A stretch of 64,000 nt of DNA from Bettongia penicillata ogilbyi (GCA_023548195.1 JAJHZJ010000752.1:423501-487500), one strand, 5' to 3'; positions 45,156-56,710 are shown, counted from the stretch's first letter. Notes: a model not told the origin generated them from the sequence alone. A program made the numbers and translations.

Positions 45156-45514
45156 AAGAAACTATTGGAACCAAATGACCTGAATGATCTTTTACTGCTA
45201 TACTTTCATCATTCAGTAACCTCCTTTGAGATTCACTCAATCTATATTCACAACTCAATCAAGATTACAGTAGCTTTTATCTACAGACTCCTAGGAAACT
45301 TCCCTTCTTTCATGAGAGTTCATTGTCTACAAGACAATATCTTTGTTCATCACCTCCTGGTCTCATACTAAGGATTACTTTTCAGTTGTGCCCCATTCTT
45401 CATCACCTCATTTAGGACTGTGGTTTATATTTCCTTCTCCAGTTCATTTTATTTAGGAAGCAAGTGTCAATAGAATAATCCTAAATCCTCCCAAGTGGAA
45501 CTCATGTTAGAAAA

Positions 45515-45720
45515 AAAGAGAAACAGTATGGTATGGTGGAAATAATATAAAATGTTGTGTCAGGGCAACAAAGTTCAAAAGTCCTTGTGTGACCTTGAGA
45601 AAGTTATTCAATATTTTTGGTCCTAGATTTCCTCACTTATACACAAGGGTGTAGGGCTAGTCATTGAATGATATTCAAGATAATTTCTGGCTTTGGAACT
45701 ATAATCCTATGATGTACAAG
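45515..45720 (+). mobile_element. MIR-type SINE
   Basis: 'cagtatggtatggtggaaataat' (head), 'ccttgtgtgaccttgagaaagttattcaatatttttggtcctagatttcctcactta' (CORE and 3' part) and 'gatattcaagataatttctggctttggaactataatcctatg' (tail) in the MIR order. Confidence 0.7.
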
Positions 45721-46079
45721 GGCCTCTGTCCTGAAGCTCATCTTACCTCCTCTCCTCTACCCTACTTATCTCTCCTCTTGGTGATCTTATTGGCTCATAG
45801 TTTTAGTGATTATTTCTATGATAATTTGATTCAAAGCTGTATATTAGTCAATGAGCATTTATTAAGTGCTTACTGCATATGAGAAACTAGGCCACCTCTT
45901 AGTGAAGATGTCCCTATAGTGTGATATGGTATAATATGGCATAGGTTAAGTTCTTGTCTGGGTACCCAGTGTATGTCTAAGGAAAGACCTGTGAGCTAGC
46001 CAGAGATGTTTACTAAAAACAATCATTTAATGGGTTTGAATGCTGAAAGTAGCATGTAAAACAATGGGAATCAATTCAC

Positions 46080-46640
46080 TGTAAAGCTTTATTGCAAGCA
46101 GCGGGGTAAAGGAACAATGAAGTAAAAAGAAAATGGGTCTTGACATACAAGTTAAACATACACAATATAGAATATGTAAGGGTAACACTGCAGTAAAGAG
46201 CACAGAGAAAAGAGTTCATTCAGCAAGAAAGGGTCAACTTCTGCAGACAGGTATGTTTCTGCTAGAAGAGAGGGTGTGCTCCCAAGTAACTTCTGAGAGT
46301 TCAGATGTTATGTTTCTCAATGGCTTCCCCAAGCCTGGAAAGTTGCATATCAGGAGGCAGAGCAAAATATTATTTTGGGTTTTTTTAGAGAGAAAATCCA
46401 CCTGATGGCAGACAAAATATTATTTAGTGGACACTACTGTACAAACCTTCAAAAATGTTATTGTCAGTCTTTTTCCATGAATGTGCTCCATCTACTTATA
46501 GTCTCCCGTGGTCTCCAGACCATTAGGCCTAATCTTACAGCAATGGTTTCCATGCATAAATTCTATAAGATATAGACTCCCTCAAGGGAAAAGTGACATG
46601 GTGATGTTAAGACCACCAGGCCTAATCTTATAAGATTTGT
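46080..46640 (-). mobile_element. Candidate solo LTR (-)
   Basis: The minus strand ends with 'ccgctgcttgcaataaagctttacag' (AATAAA at about 46091-46096), an arrangement typical of an LTR R region, preceded by C/T-rich sequence and a possible TATA-like 'gactataagtag' (about 46497). The word 'aggcctaatctta' occurs twice (46524 and 46619). I see no internal viral gene, no certain TG..CA ends and no TSD. A 90-codon plus-strand frame (46133-46405) is antisense to the candidate LTR and has no recognisable domain. Confidence 0.4.
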
Positions 46641-46904
46641 CTTTGAGGTTTCCTATTTCAGTTTAATCCAGATTTAGATATAGTTTTTTGTAAATCAGTA
46701 GAAATATCAAAAATCACTTTGTAATGTGAAAATGACATCGTTCTTGACCTCATATGCCATACTAATGTCTTGATGTAAGTTTTGCACACCAAAAGATCAC
46801 AGAATAGGAGGAATTGTGTGACCCAAAAACACAAAATCTAATATATTACCAATATTTAATGGTACATATTTAAATGTAAATAAAATGCAATTATGAAGTA
46901 AATA

Positions 46905-47060
46905 AAAGTGAATTTTAAGCCAGAAAACCTGGTTTTGAGTTGTAAGTAAATGTATATCCCCATGGACAATTCACTTAAAATCTTTGGGTCTTAGTTTTGT
47001 TTTTGTCTTTTAATCTATGAAATGAAATTGGTCATACAGTGAATCGAACATGACCTGAAT
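46905..47060 (+). mobile_element. Possible MIR fragment
   Basis: 'cagaaaacctggttttgagttgtaag', then 'ggacaattcacttaaaatctttgggtcttag' and 'taatctatgaaatgaaattggtc' follow the MIR order. Confidence 0.5.
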
Positions 47061-47069
47061 TAATTGGGA

Positions 47070-47285
47070 AAACCTGACTTTTAATATTTCCTTAAACACT
47101 TACTAGCTGAGTAATGCTGGACAAATCACTTAACCTCTCTCAATCTCAGTTTTCCTCATCTGTTAAATCATGATAATAATAGCACCTATCTCAATGAGTT
47201 GTTTTTAAGAACAAATGACATAATACATGTAAAGCACATTGTAAAACTTTAAAATTTGCATAAAGATAAACTATTATTATGATTG
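47070..47285 (+). mobile_element. MIR/CORE-SINE
   Basis: 'aaacacttactagctgagtaatgctggacaaatcacttaacctctctcaatctcagttttcctcatctgttaaatcatg' is a clear MIR block. 'aatagcacctatctcaatgagttg...acataatacatgtaaagcacattgtaaaactttaaaatttgcataaagataaactattatta' is the marsupial-type MIR tail. Confidence 0.9.
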
Positions 47286-47394
47286 CATGATCTTGAAATA
47301 CAAACTATATTCCCCTTTTATTTATGATCCTTTCATCTAAGATTCAGAGATTTTGTTCTTGCTTCATATCTGGGTTAGAATAATATAATGTAAA

Positions 47395-47925
47395 TATCCA
47401 ACCATGTTACCTCCCTATTCAATGAACTCCAGTGACTCTATATTGGCTCCAGGATAAAATAGAAAATCCCCTATTTGGCATTCAAATTCTTTCCTAACTT
47501 ACCCTCCATATACCTTTTCTTTTCTCTTTTTATACATCATTCCTTGCCATCTACTCTTCAATTCAGTGACACTGGCCTCCTTTCAGTTTCATGAACAAAA
47601 CACTCCATCTCTCAGCTCTGGGCATTTTCTCAGGCTGTCTTCCATGAGTGGAATACTCTCCCTCTTTAACTATGCTTATTTCCCTGAATTTTTAAATCAA
47701 ATAAAATGCCTTCTTTTACAGGAAGAATTTCTCAATCCCTCTTAATTGTAGTGCTTTCCATCTTAATTCCTATTTAGCCTCCATGTATTTTGCTTTGTAT
47801 ATATTTGCTTGAATGTAGTCTTCCTCAGACCATAAGCTACTTGAGGGCAAGGGCTATCCTTGCTTCTTTTTATATACATAGTGTTTAGCATAGTGCCTGG
47901 TACATACTAAGTGTTTAAAAATCTC
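47395..47925 (+). mobile_element. L2 3' region (end of ORF2 and 3' UTR)
   Basis: Landmarks in order: 'gttacctccctattcaatgaactccagtgactctatattggctccaggataaaat', 'ccatgagtggaatactctccctctt', 'aggaagaatttctcaatccct', 'cagaccataagctacttgagggcaagggctatcc' and 'tagcatagtgcctggtacatactaagtgtttaaa'. This is the longest and clearest L2 tail in the window. Confidence 0.85.
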
Positions 47926-48004
47926 CTTAAGTATCTGACAATCTCCTTGGAAACAAAGACCTTCTTATTCCTCAAAGGACCAAGTACAGTTCTTAGGAAA
48001 TATT

Positions 48005-48600
48005 TTTATAATAATTAATGTATTTATTTTCAGTTTTCAATAATCCTTCCATAACTTTTACATTTTTCTTCCCTTCCCTCCTCCCAACAGTTCTATACAT
48101 ACATTCTTATTAAAAACATTTTCACATTTGTCATGTTGTATAGAAGAATTAAAATGAATGGGAGAAACCATGAGAAAAAGCAAAACAAAATAGAAAATAA
48201 CTTGCTTCATTCTATGTTCTGACTCTATAGTTCTTTTGCTGGCTATAGATGGCATTTTGCATCAAGAGTTCTTTGGAAATGTTGTAAGTTCTTGCATTGC
48301 TGTGAAGGACTAAGTCTATTATAAACAGTCATTGTACACTGACGCTGTTACTGTGTATAATGTTCTCCTGGCTATGCTCGTTTCACTCAGTATCAGTTTG
48401 TGTAAGTCTTTCCAGGTTTTTCTGAAGTCCATCTGTTGATCATTTCTTATCACACAATAGTATTCCATTGCATTCATATAACACAACTTGTTCAGTCATT
48501 CTCCAATTGATGGTCATTCCCTCAATTTTTGGTTCTTGGCTATGACAAAAAGAGCTGCTCTAAATATTTTTGTACATGTGGGTCCAAGGACATAATTTTT
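48005..48600 (-). mobile_element. L1 3' end (-)
   Basis: The antisense T/A-rich tail and 3' UTR (48005-48330) lead to the far C-terminal ORF2 area: 'tggctatgctcgtttcactcagtatcagtttgtgtaagtctttccagg', 'catttcttatcacacaatagtattccattgcattcatataacac', 'cagtcattctccaattgatggtcattccctc' and 'gacaaaaagagctgctctaaatatttttgtacatgtgggtcc'. 5'-truncated. Confidence 0.85.
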
Positions 48601-49360
48601 AAGAAGCTTGATTATTAGTTATTAAGAAGGTTACTGTTATACTGTTATATGATGACTGGTAAAATAATTCATTGTCTTTAGGATGCTAGACTTTTGTCTG
48701 AAAAATTCATTTAAGCTGTAGGAAAGTGTATTTTTCTCTTTAGTATTTTGGAAATTCATTCATCCTCAGCACGTTGAAACAAGTACAAAGCATTAAAGCT
48801 AATTAAAAGCAATTGTCTCTATACAGCCATCTGTTGAAGAGACTCTTGTCTTAGAAACCTGAGCATGCCAGTAAATTTTAAATAAGTGTAGAGTCAGAGA
48901 ATCTCATATTTTTAAGGGAGCTCAGTGTTAAATAGTTTCTTACATGGTGCTAAAGCATAGGCCAGATGTGCTAGAACACCTGGTCATGTCTATGTCTATG
49001 AGTCAAAGCTGAACAAGAATCTGCTCCTCCTCATATGTGGACAGTGGTCATCCAACCTTTCCTTGGAGACAGTCAGTGGAAACAGAACCCATTATCACCA
49101 GAGGCAGCCCATCCCACACAGTGGGTGTTCTAAATGTTGGGAAGGTTTTCATCCATGCTAAATTTGCCTCTCTGCCACTTCTACTTCTTGATCCTAGTAC
49201 ACAATGTTGGACCAAGTGTTACATTTGAAATTTTTTTAAATAATGAAAGATAGTTATCAAGACAATAAGGGAGTCTCAGTGACAAAAAATACCACTAAAA
49301 GAAAAGTTGATCTAGAACACATGGGTAGGGACAGGACTGAACACAATTGTTCATCTGCTT
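48601..49360. other. No gene supported
   Basis: Single-copy-looking sequence. A 63-codon frame (49037-49228) has no domain. 'tcctccaaccttt..tggagacagtcagtggaaacagaacccattatcacc' gives no recognisable protein. Confidence 0.4.
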
Positions 49361-49361
49361 G

Positions 49362-49525
49362 AGGTTATGAAAAGAATACTGCCTTGGGAGTCAGAGGACC
49401 TGGGTTCTGGTCCTTACTCTGCCATTCTTATCTGTGTGACCTTGAAAATTCTCTTAAACTTTCTGTGTCTCCTTAAGTTTCTCTACATATAAACTAAGTA
49501 GTTTATCCCATAGTATTATTTGCTA
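49362..49525 (+). mobile_element. MIR-type SINE
   Basis: 'tactgccttgggagtcagaggacctgggttctggtccttactctgcca', 'tgtgtgaccttgaaaattctcttaaactttctgtgtctcc' and 'catataaactaagtagtttatccc' are the MIR head-side, CORE and tail in order. Confidence 0.85.
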
Positions 49526-49594
49526 AATTAAGTTAAATCACTTTTTGTTTACAAACTGTCAAGTAATATCCTTCATCCATATGGTGGCTGTAAG

Positions 49595-49665
49595 GGATTT
49601 TATATATATGTGTGTGTGTGTGTGCATATGTGTCTGTGTGTGTCTGTGTGTGTACACATATTTGT
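49595..49665. repeat. (TG)n microsatellite
   Basis: TATATATGTG followed by TG units with CT interruptions ('tgtgtctgtgtgtgtctgtg'). Confidence 0.95.
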
Positions 49666-51630
49666 AATCTAATATTAATAAATATATATTTTCTCAGTAT
49701 AAATTTTAATTCTCCACTCAAGTTCAAGAAAACATGCATCTCAGTTCTTTCCATACACCCTTGGATCTACTAAATACAGTGCCTTTGTTGTGATGGGCAA
49801 TCAAGATAAATGATATTGCGTTGTTATGCATGGCAGAGCCACAGAACACCATTGGACCCAATTCACTCAATTTTACATACCTTTCATGTGCTTCTCTAGT
49901 TACAGAGAATGAAATTTGTACATTCAAAGAGGGAATAATACATCAAGACTACATAAATTTTCTCTTCTTAGGTGGCAAGCCAACTTTGGCACGTGTGGTC
50001 TCAGGAGTACATAAGTCACAATGGAGATCAAGGAATCTAAGGTAGTTCACTTAAATAAGTAATAGTGCTCAAAAGAAATATCCTCAGAGAAGTTTCCAAA
50101 TATGTCAGGTGCATATTAGAAGAGGTAGGGGAAATCATAAGCTGCAATTCCCTTAAACCCTGTTTCACTTTCAAGTGCTCAAACAAGAACTTTTCTTTTA
50201 ATGTAGGTGCCTTGTACAGTATATTAAAACTTGGGTTTCAAGGAGAGGGGTCCAAAGAGAGAAGGATTCTCTTTTTTGGTTCTTTCCTTGACTTAGTAGG
50301 TCATGTTAAGCAAGTTGCTTAATTTCTCTTTGTTCTTGTTAGTACTTCCATAAATCAAAAATCATAGTATTGGATACTTGACAGCAAAGTGAAGTAAAAG
50401 TGATTAGTAAGATATTGGGCTTTACTTTCCCTAATACCTCACTTATTCATTGACAGTAATAGAGACAGTATTTAGAATTGTAGATCATTTAAGTGTCATT
50501 TGCACTAAGTAATGTACTAAACTGAATACTTGAATAATTTAGTCAATCTTATCATAGCAGCCTGAAAGAATAAAAATATCTCAAGAACTTACAAAAGAAA
50601 AAGTAACAGATTTTGAAGACTAAAATTGAATATTTGACAAGATATTTGAAGAATGGCATTATATACTTGCTGAAGTAGTGGTTTTCTTTGTTATTGGTTT
50701 ATTTTGATATCTGCTTCTTATAATAAATTTCAGATCCCCCATTGAAACCATAAGATCTCTTACTAAAGTGAAGTTATATGAAAGTAACATTGTGTGTTAT
50801 CTGAATTCTGTACCTCCTACATGAGGATTGTGTGAGTGTTGATGCACCTTAATAATACCATTGGATGAACAGAAAGTGGAATGTAACTATGAAGTAAAAG
50901 AATAAGTCTTTATTGTTTAAATGATAGTGGGAACGTTTTAGTGGGGTTTTAATAGTCATTCCCCATATCATAATAATGAAATGTTGGAGAAAAGTTTCAG
51001 ACTTTTGGGGGGAGAAAGGGCATTCCTTCACCATCAATAGCAAGTAATTTCCTGACTATTATTATATAATCTATTTCATTATTATAGTCCTATTTGGTGG
51101 TTGTCATCTAAGTAAAAAAAAAAACTACTTAAAAAGCTAACAGAAGTAGAAGGTGAAATAGGCAAAAAAAATTTCTGGAGAATGTCAGTTTTTCCACTTT
51201 TAGATCTAGGCAAGTCTGGAGATCCTGTTATCATAATTTGATAAATGACAACCTCTCCTGGATTTTTGTCAAGCCCCAGCTATACTTTCCTTGACTTCTT
51301 ACTTTCTGGCCTCCTCCTCAAGAACAACCTTACCCCTACCTTGTCTAAATTTGCCATTGCTCCTACATAAGGAAAGTCAATTTTCTGCTATGGGAATACT
51401 TACCAACCATGTAAATTTCCAAAATAAATTTCCCCTACTTGGCCAACACTCCATTTTGCATGTTGTTTCCTCCATTCAAATGTGATTTGATTAAGAAAAT
51501 GAGTTTTCTTTGCTTTTATATTTTTCTACTCAATTTTTTTGCAGTACATTTAGCTCATAGCAAGTCCAAAAATGAGTGGGTGGGAGGACAAACAATTATA
51601 ATTGCATCATAAAAATGGCATTAGCCAGAT
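49666..51630. other. No gene supported
   Basis: Frames of 64-85 codons (e.g. 50065-50322) lack recognisable domains. A weak MIR-like stretch ('ggtcatgttaagcaagttgcttaatttctctttg') lies at about 50300-50335. Otherwise AT-rich. Confidence 0.4.
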
Positions 51631-51639
51631 AGAGAAATG

Positions 51640-51785
51640 AATAAAGCTCTTGGATTAGAGTAAAAATGAACAGAGGTTAAAACATGATTCAAAAACTTAC
51701 TGTCTCTGCCTCAATATATGTAAAATGAAGAAGTTAGACTTCTTAGTATTCCTGGTCCCTTCCACTCCTAAATGTGTGATTGCAA
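51640..51785 (+). mobile_element. MIR-type SINE, diverged
   Basis: 'gctcttggattagagtaaaaatgaacagaggtt' followed by 'acttactgtctctgcctcaatatatgtaaaatgaagaagttagacttcttagtattcctggtcccttccactcc' fits the MIR CORE-to-tail order with an internal deletion. Confidence 0.55.
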
Positions 51786-51917
51786 GATATTGTGAGAACC
51801 AGAATCAAAACTTTTATAACAAACCTGAGGTTGTACTTAGACAGTATTTATTTCTACCACTAAACACTATCTTTAACGGAAGAAAGAATACAGCAATGTC
51901 TTAACTGTACAACTTGA

Positions 51918-52045
51918 AATACATATATATATATATATATATGTGTGTGTGTATATGTATATATATTATATATGTATACTTATATATGTGTGTATGTGTT
52001 TATATATGTATATATGTATATATATATATATTCACATATATACCC
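51918..52045. repeat. (TA/TG)n simple-sequence stretch
   Basis: TA run, TG run, then mixed TATG/TATA units to about 52045. Confidence 0.95.
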
Positions 52046-52409
52046 ACACATAGGTCCATAAATACACACATACATATAAGCAACAAATAAAAGCACAAAT
52101 TACCACAAAAACAGAAATTCCCCAAATCAAAGAGATAAAATTGAAAGCAACAACAAATCCAGTAAACAAGTTGACAGAACTGACCTGATTTATTTGAAAA
52201 AACAAATGTCATTAAAAATATCGATACCAGTAAAGAGAAGAAAATATAATTACCAAAATCAAGTATAGAAAGAACTTACAAGACACAAAGAAATAAAAAT
52301 GATATAAACCATTTTGCTCAATTATGCGTAAAAAATCTGATACCTGACATCAAATGAATAAATATTTATAAGAACATGAAATATTCAAATTAACTAAACT
52401 GGTGGTTGG

Positions 52410-52512
52410 TTTGGTGGATAAAGGGCAAGAACTGAAACATGGAAGACATACATTCAAATTCAGTCAAAGACATTTCTCCCTCCACTTCCTCCTCTGTAAA
52501 ATGGGTATAATA
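52410..52512 (+). mobile_element. MIR-type SINE, left part (split by L1)
   Basis: 'ttggtggataaagggcaagaactgaaacatggaagacatacattcaaattcagtc' and 'ctccacttcctcctctgtaaaatgggtataat' give the MIR CORE and 3' part. It is interrupted at the end of 'aatgggtataata' by the L1. The remainder is at 56624-56710. Confidence 0.75.
52500..52512. repeat. TSD of the L1, left
   Basis: The 13-bp word 'aatgggtataata' recurs exactly at 56624-56636, after the L1 A-rich tail. Confidence 0.88.
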
Positions 52513-52592
52513 TATCCAAAATCTGGAGGGATGTAGTAAATTGGGAAAAAATTTTTACAGCTAAGTTTGGAGAGGAAGGCCTCATTCCTATA

Positions 52593-53108
52593 ATGTGTAG
52601 AGAACAGACTCAAATGTATAACCATACAAGTCATTCCCCAGTTGATAAATGGTCAAAGGATACGAACAGGCAATTTTCACGGGAAGAAATTAAAGATATC
52701 TATAATCACATGAAAAAATGCTCTAAATCACTACTGATTAGAGAGATGCAAATCAAAACAACTCTGAGGTACCACATCACACCTATAAGATTGGCAAACA
52801 TGACAGAACAAGAAAATGATAAATGCTGGAGAGGATATGGGAGAGTTGGAACACTAATTCACTGTTGGTGGAGGTATGAGCTCATCCAACCATTCTGGAG
52901 AAGGGTTTGGAACTATGCCCAAAGGGCTACAAAAATGTGCATACCCTTTGACCCAGCAATATTGCTACTAGGACTGTATCCCCAAGAGAGTATAAAAATG
53001 GGAAAGGGTCCCACATGTACAAAAATATTTATAGCAGCACTCTTTGTGGTAGCCACGAACTGGAAATCAAGGGGATGCCCATCAACTGGGGAATGGCTTA
53101 ATAAATGA
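52593..53108 (+). pseudogene. L1 ORF2 C-terminal remnant, 171 codons open
   Basis: The reading contains 'YNHTSHSPVDKWSKDTNRQF', '[20 protein letters not shown]', '[17 protein letters not shown]', then '[20 protein letters not shown]', 'FWRRVWNYAQRATKMCIPFD' and 'MGKGPTCTKIFIAALFVVAT'. This is the Cys-rich C-terminal domain of L1 ORF2 (the cysteine-histidine cluster around 'LIHCWW' is conserved in L1). It follows the RT in a complete protein and helps nucleic-acid binding. Here it lacks the endonuclease and RT because of 5' truncation, and a stop follows 'GEWLNK'. Confidence 0.9.
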
Positions 53109-53321
53109 TGGTATATGAATGTAATGGAGTACTATTACACCATAAGAAATGATGAACAAGAAGACTTCAGGGAGACCTGGAAGGACTTATAAGATCTAAT
53201 ACTGAGTGAAAGGAGCAGAACCAGGAGAACTTTGTGCATAGCAACGACGACAGTGTGTGAGAGTTTTTTCTGGTAGACTTGGAACTTCGTAATAACACAA
53301 GAACTTACTGGAAAAAAACAT

Positions 53322-53338
53322 CCCAGTGATGGTTTTCT
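53322..53338. repeat. TSD of the HAL1 (-), left
   Basis: 'cccagtgatggttttct' recurs exactly at 56271-56287 (the first C's are ambiguous because the HAL1 starts with a G/C run). Confidence 0.93.
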
Positions 53339-54177
53339 TTTTTTTTTTTTAATAAAAATTTATTTATTTAATTTTTACATTCATTTTCACAAAATTTTGG
53401 CTTCCAACTTTTCTCCCCTTTTATCCCCTCCCCCACCCCAATACACCAAGCAATCTAATTTTCCCTATCTCCAATCTGCCCTCTCTTCTATCATCCCTTC
53501 CTTCTCTTGTCCCCATCTTCTCTTTTGTCCTGTAGGGCCAGATGACTTTCTATTCCTCATTAACTGTATGTCTTATTTCCTAGTAGCAACCACAGTACTA
53601 AACAGTTGTTCCTAAAACTTTGAGTTCCAAATTCTCCCGAACCCTCCCTCTCCACCCGTTCCCTTTGGGAAGGCAGGCAATTCAATATAGGCCCTATCTG
53701 TGTGTTTTGCAAATGACTTCCATAATAGTCGTGCTCTGTAAGACTAACTGAATTACCCTCCATCCTATCCTGCCCCTCATTGTTTCTATTCTGTCTTTTG
53801 ATCCTGTCCCTCCCCGAGTGTTAACTTCAAATTGCTCCCTCCTCCCATTGCCCTCCCTTCCATCATCCCCCCCACCCTACTTATCTCCTTCTCCCCCACT
53901 TTCCTGTACGTAACATAGGTTTTCATATGAAAGTGAGTGTGCATTTTATTCCGTCCTTTAGTCAAATGTGATGAGGGTAAACTTCTTATTTTTTTTTTCT
54001 CAGCTCTCCTCTTTTTCCCTCCACTAAAAAGTCTCCTGCTGGCCATTTAAATGACATACAATTTACCCCATCCCATTTCACCCTCTTTCCTCCCCCTACC
54101 TTTCTCTCTCAACATTTACCTTAATTTCTTTTAAGATATGGTCCCATCCTATTCAATTCACTCTGCGCTCTCTGTCT

Positions 54178-54252
54178 CTGTATGTGCGTGCATGTGTGTA
54201 TGTGTGTGTGCGTGCACACGTGTACATGAGTGTGTGTATGTGTGTGTGTGTG
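54178..54252. repeat. (TG)n microsatellite in the HAL1 3' UTR
   Basis: TG/CATG-rich alternating purine-pyrimidine run. Its mirror partner in the plus-strand HAL1 is at 60841-60920. Confidence 0.95.
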
Positions 54253-54386
54253 ATCCCACCAACTATCCACATACTGAAAAGTTTTAAGAGTTACAAATAT
54301 TGTCTTTCCATGTAGGAATGTAAACAGTTCACTTTTGGTAAGTCCATTCTGACTTCCCTTTGCTGTTTACTTTTTCATGCTTCTTC

Positions 54387-55594
54387 TCATTCTTGTGTTT
54401 GAAAGTCAAATTTTCTTTTCAGCTCGAGTCTTTTCATCAAGAATGCCTTAAAGTCTTCTGTTTCATTGAAAGACCATATTTTCCACTGAAGTATTATACT
54501 CAGTTTTGCTGGGTAGGTGATTCTTGGTTTGAATCCTAGTTCCTTTGACTTCTGGAATATCCTATTCCACGCCCTTTGATCCCTTAATGTAGAAACTGCT
54601 AGATCTTGAGTTATCCTGATTTTATTTCCACAATACTGGAACTGTTTCTTTCTAGCTGCTTGCAATATTTTCTCCGTGACCTGGGAGTTCTGGAATTTGG
54701 CCACAATGTTCCTAGGAGTTTCTCTTTTTGGATCTCTTTCAGGTGGTGATCAATGGATTCTTTCAATACTTATTTTGCCCTCTGGTTGTAGAATGTCAGG
54801 GCAGTTTTCCTCGATAATTTCATGGAAGATGATGTCTAGGCTCTTTTTTTTGATCATGAATTTCAGGTAGTCCCATAATTTTTAAATTGTCTCTCCTGGA
54901 TCTATTTTCCAGGTCAGTTGTTTTTCCCATGAGATATTTCACATTCTCTTCCATTTTTTCATTCTTTTGGTTTTGTTTTGTGATTTCTTGGTTTCTCAGA
55001 AAGTCATTAGATTCCATCTGTTCCATTCTAATTTTGAGAGAACTATTCTCTTCATTGAGCTTTTGAACCTCTATTTCCATTTGGCTAATTCTGCTTTTGA
55101 AAGCATTTTTCTCCTCATTGGCTTTTTGAACCTCTTTTGCCAATTGAATGAGCCTATTTTTCATGGTGTTATTTTCTTCAGCATTTTTTTGGGTCTCCTT
55201 TACCAAGTATTGATCCATTTTTCATACTTTTCTTGCATCTCTCTCATTTCTCTTCCCAGTTTTTCCTCCACCTGTCTAACTTCATTTTCAAAATCCTTTT
55301 TGAGCTCTTCCAAGGCCTGAGCCCACCCGACATCCACCTCGGATGTCTGGGATATAAAGGCCCCGACCTCCACATCTTTCCCAGATGGCAAGCATTGCTC
55401 TTCCTCAACAGAAATGAAAGGAGGAAGAAACCTTCTACGTCTTTCCCTGATGATAACAATAGTTCCTCCTCCTCAGAATTGAAAGGTGGGAACATTTGCA
55501 CCTGCTCAAAGAAGCTCTCTATAGTCTTATTTTTTTTTTCCCTTTTCTGGGCATTTTCCCAGCCAGTTACTTGACTTCTGAGATTCCTGTCCAC
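54387..55594 (-). pseudogene. HAL1 ORF1, broken by frameshifts
   Basis: Four open stretches in changing frames cover the protein. They are an N-terminal part with 'SQVTGWENAQKREKKNKT' and acidic 'NSEEEELLLSSGKDVE' (55594 to about 55330), a coiled-coil start 'WAQALEELKKDFENEVRQVE' (55391-55200), a longer coiled coil from 'VKETQKNAEENNTMKNRL' to 'ENRSRRDNLKIMGLPE' (55218-54820), and a C-terminal domain 'FQNSQVTEKILQAARKKQF' to 'PRITYPAKLSIILQ' and 'DFQTQE' plus stop (54704-54387). This order (charged N-terminus, heptad coiled coil, RRM-like region near 'RRDNLKIMGLPE', C-terminal domain) is that of L1 ORF1p, which binds RNA as a trimer. Three frame changes prevent a full protein. Confidence 0.9.
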
Positions 55595-56270
55595 CCCTGC
55601 TTAGACCCGCCCAGCTAGTGATTGGGGTCTGAGATTCAACTCCATTACTGAAGGTCTCTGCATAAAGCCCCTGAGGGAGCTGAGCCTGGGAGGAGGCCCT
55701 GCCCGCACCCAAGCACCAGAACTTAAGCTCACATTGAATACCAGCCACGCCTGCCCCAGAAAGCCCATTTGAATCTCAGCTCCCTCAGGGGGTTTATGCA
55801 GAGACCTGAAATCTGACTGCTGCTCAGGGAGTCCCGAGCCACCTACGCTGCCTCTGCTGCTGCCCTGCCTCTGCCTCTGCCTCCGATGCTGCCTCCCAAG
55901 GGGGCCTGAGTCACGGAGACACCCCGCTCCCCTCTCGGCTAGCTCAGACGTCTCTCTCACTGACCGGTAGCGTCTGTGGGCGGAGGGACCTTCCCTGCGC
56001 CAGAGATTCCATCCCTGAAGTCTGCTCATATCTGCCCCTCTCAGCCGTGCGGCCAGGGCAACTCAGGGGTGGACTCCACTTTCCAGGGCACAATGGACCC
56101 TGGGGACCTCTCTCCAGGGCTCTATGCAAGGGAGATCTCTTCCACTGTGTTTCTGTACACCCTACACCCAGAACTTGTGGGAAGCTCTTCTTACATTAAA
56201 TCCATGGGCTGTGGGTTCAGAGCTAGCATACGTGAGTCTTTCTACTTCGCTATCTTGACTCCACCCCCCC

Positions 56271-56287
56271 CCCAGTGATGGTTTTCT
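56271..56287. repeat. TSD of the HAL1 (-), right
   Basis: Exact repeat of 53322-53338. Confidence 0.93.
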
Positions 56288-56623
56288 AAGGCGTGAGTGC
56301 CTTCCACCCTCACAGAAAGAAATATGGAAGTCATCCGCAGAATGCAGCAGATCATGTTTGTGTGTGTGTGTGTGTGGGGGGGGTTAGTGTATTATTTTTT
56401 GATTTGTTATATGATTTCTTCCTTTTATTTTAGTGTGACTACATAGCATGACTATAGTGAAAATGTGCTCAATAGGAAAGTATATGTAGAACATATACAG
56501 AATTGTATGCTGTCATGGAGAGGGAGGGGGGTAGTGAGGGGAAGGTGTGGGGAGGGTAAAATATTAATTTTAAGGAAGTGATTGTTGAACATTAAAAAAA
56601 TAATTAAAAAAATAAAATAAAAT
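56288..56623 (+). mobile_element. L1 3' UTR, right segment of the split L1
   Basis: Continues the L1 of 52513-53338: 'ctaaggcgtgagtgccttcc', a TG/G run (56358-56385), 'atgactatagtgaaaatgtgctcaataggaaagtatatgtagaac', then 'gagagggaggggggtagtgagg' and an A-rich tail 'attaaaaaaataattaaaaaaataaaataaaat'. The middle resembles the 3' UTR of the L1 at 15161-17740. Confidence 0.9.
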
Positions 56624-56710
56624 AATGGGTATAATAATAAAACCTTTCAGGGCTATTGTGAGATTTAAATGAGACATTTGTAAAGTGCTTAAAAAATCTT
56701 AAAGGATGTT
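56624..56710 (+). mobile_element. TSD of the L1 and right part of the split MIR
   Basis: 'aatgggtataata' (56624-56636) repeats 52500-52512. It is followed by 'ataaaacctttcagggctattgtgagatttaaatgagacatttgtaaagtgctt', the MIR tail that should directly follow 'ctgtaaaatgggtataata' at 52512. Confidence 0.8.

Larger units (their letters stand above)
52513..53338 (+). mobile_element. L1 3' part (ORF2 C-terminus and 3' UTR), left segment
   Basis: 5'-truncated L1. It covers the C-terminal region of ORF2 and the start of the 3' UTR, then is interrupted at 53338 by the minus-strand HAL1. The remaining 3' UTR and A-rich tail are at 56288-56623. The 171-codon open stretch (52593-53108) shows little decay, so the copy is relatively young compared with other L1 pieces here. 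Confidence 0.92.
53339..56270 (-). mobile_element. HAL1 (-), full length, about 2.93 kb, with TSD
   Basis: On the minus strand: 5' end at 56270 (G run, then 'tggagtcaagatagcgaagtagaaag'), GC-rich 5' UTR to about 55600, ORF1 about 55590-54387, a 3' UTR of about 1 kb with a TG microsatellite (54178-54252), and a tail of AAATA units and poly(A) at 53339-53352. There is no ORF2. It is the close relative of the plus-strand copy at 58850-61754. The 17-bp TSD lies in L1 3' UTR sequence, so it is younger than that L1. ORF1 is broken by about three frameshifts. Confidence 0.95.
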
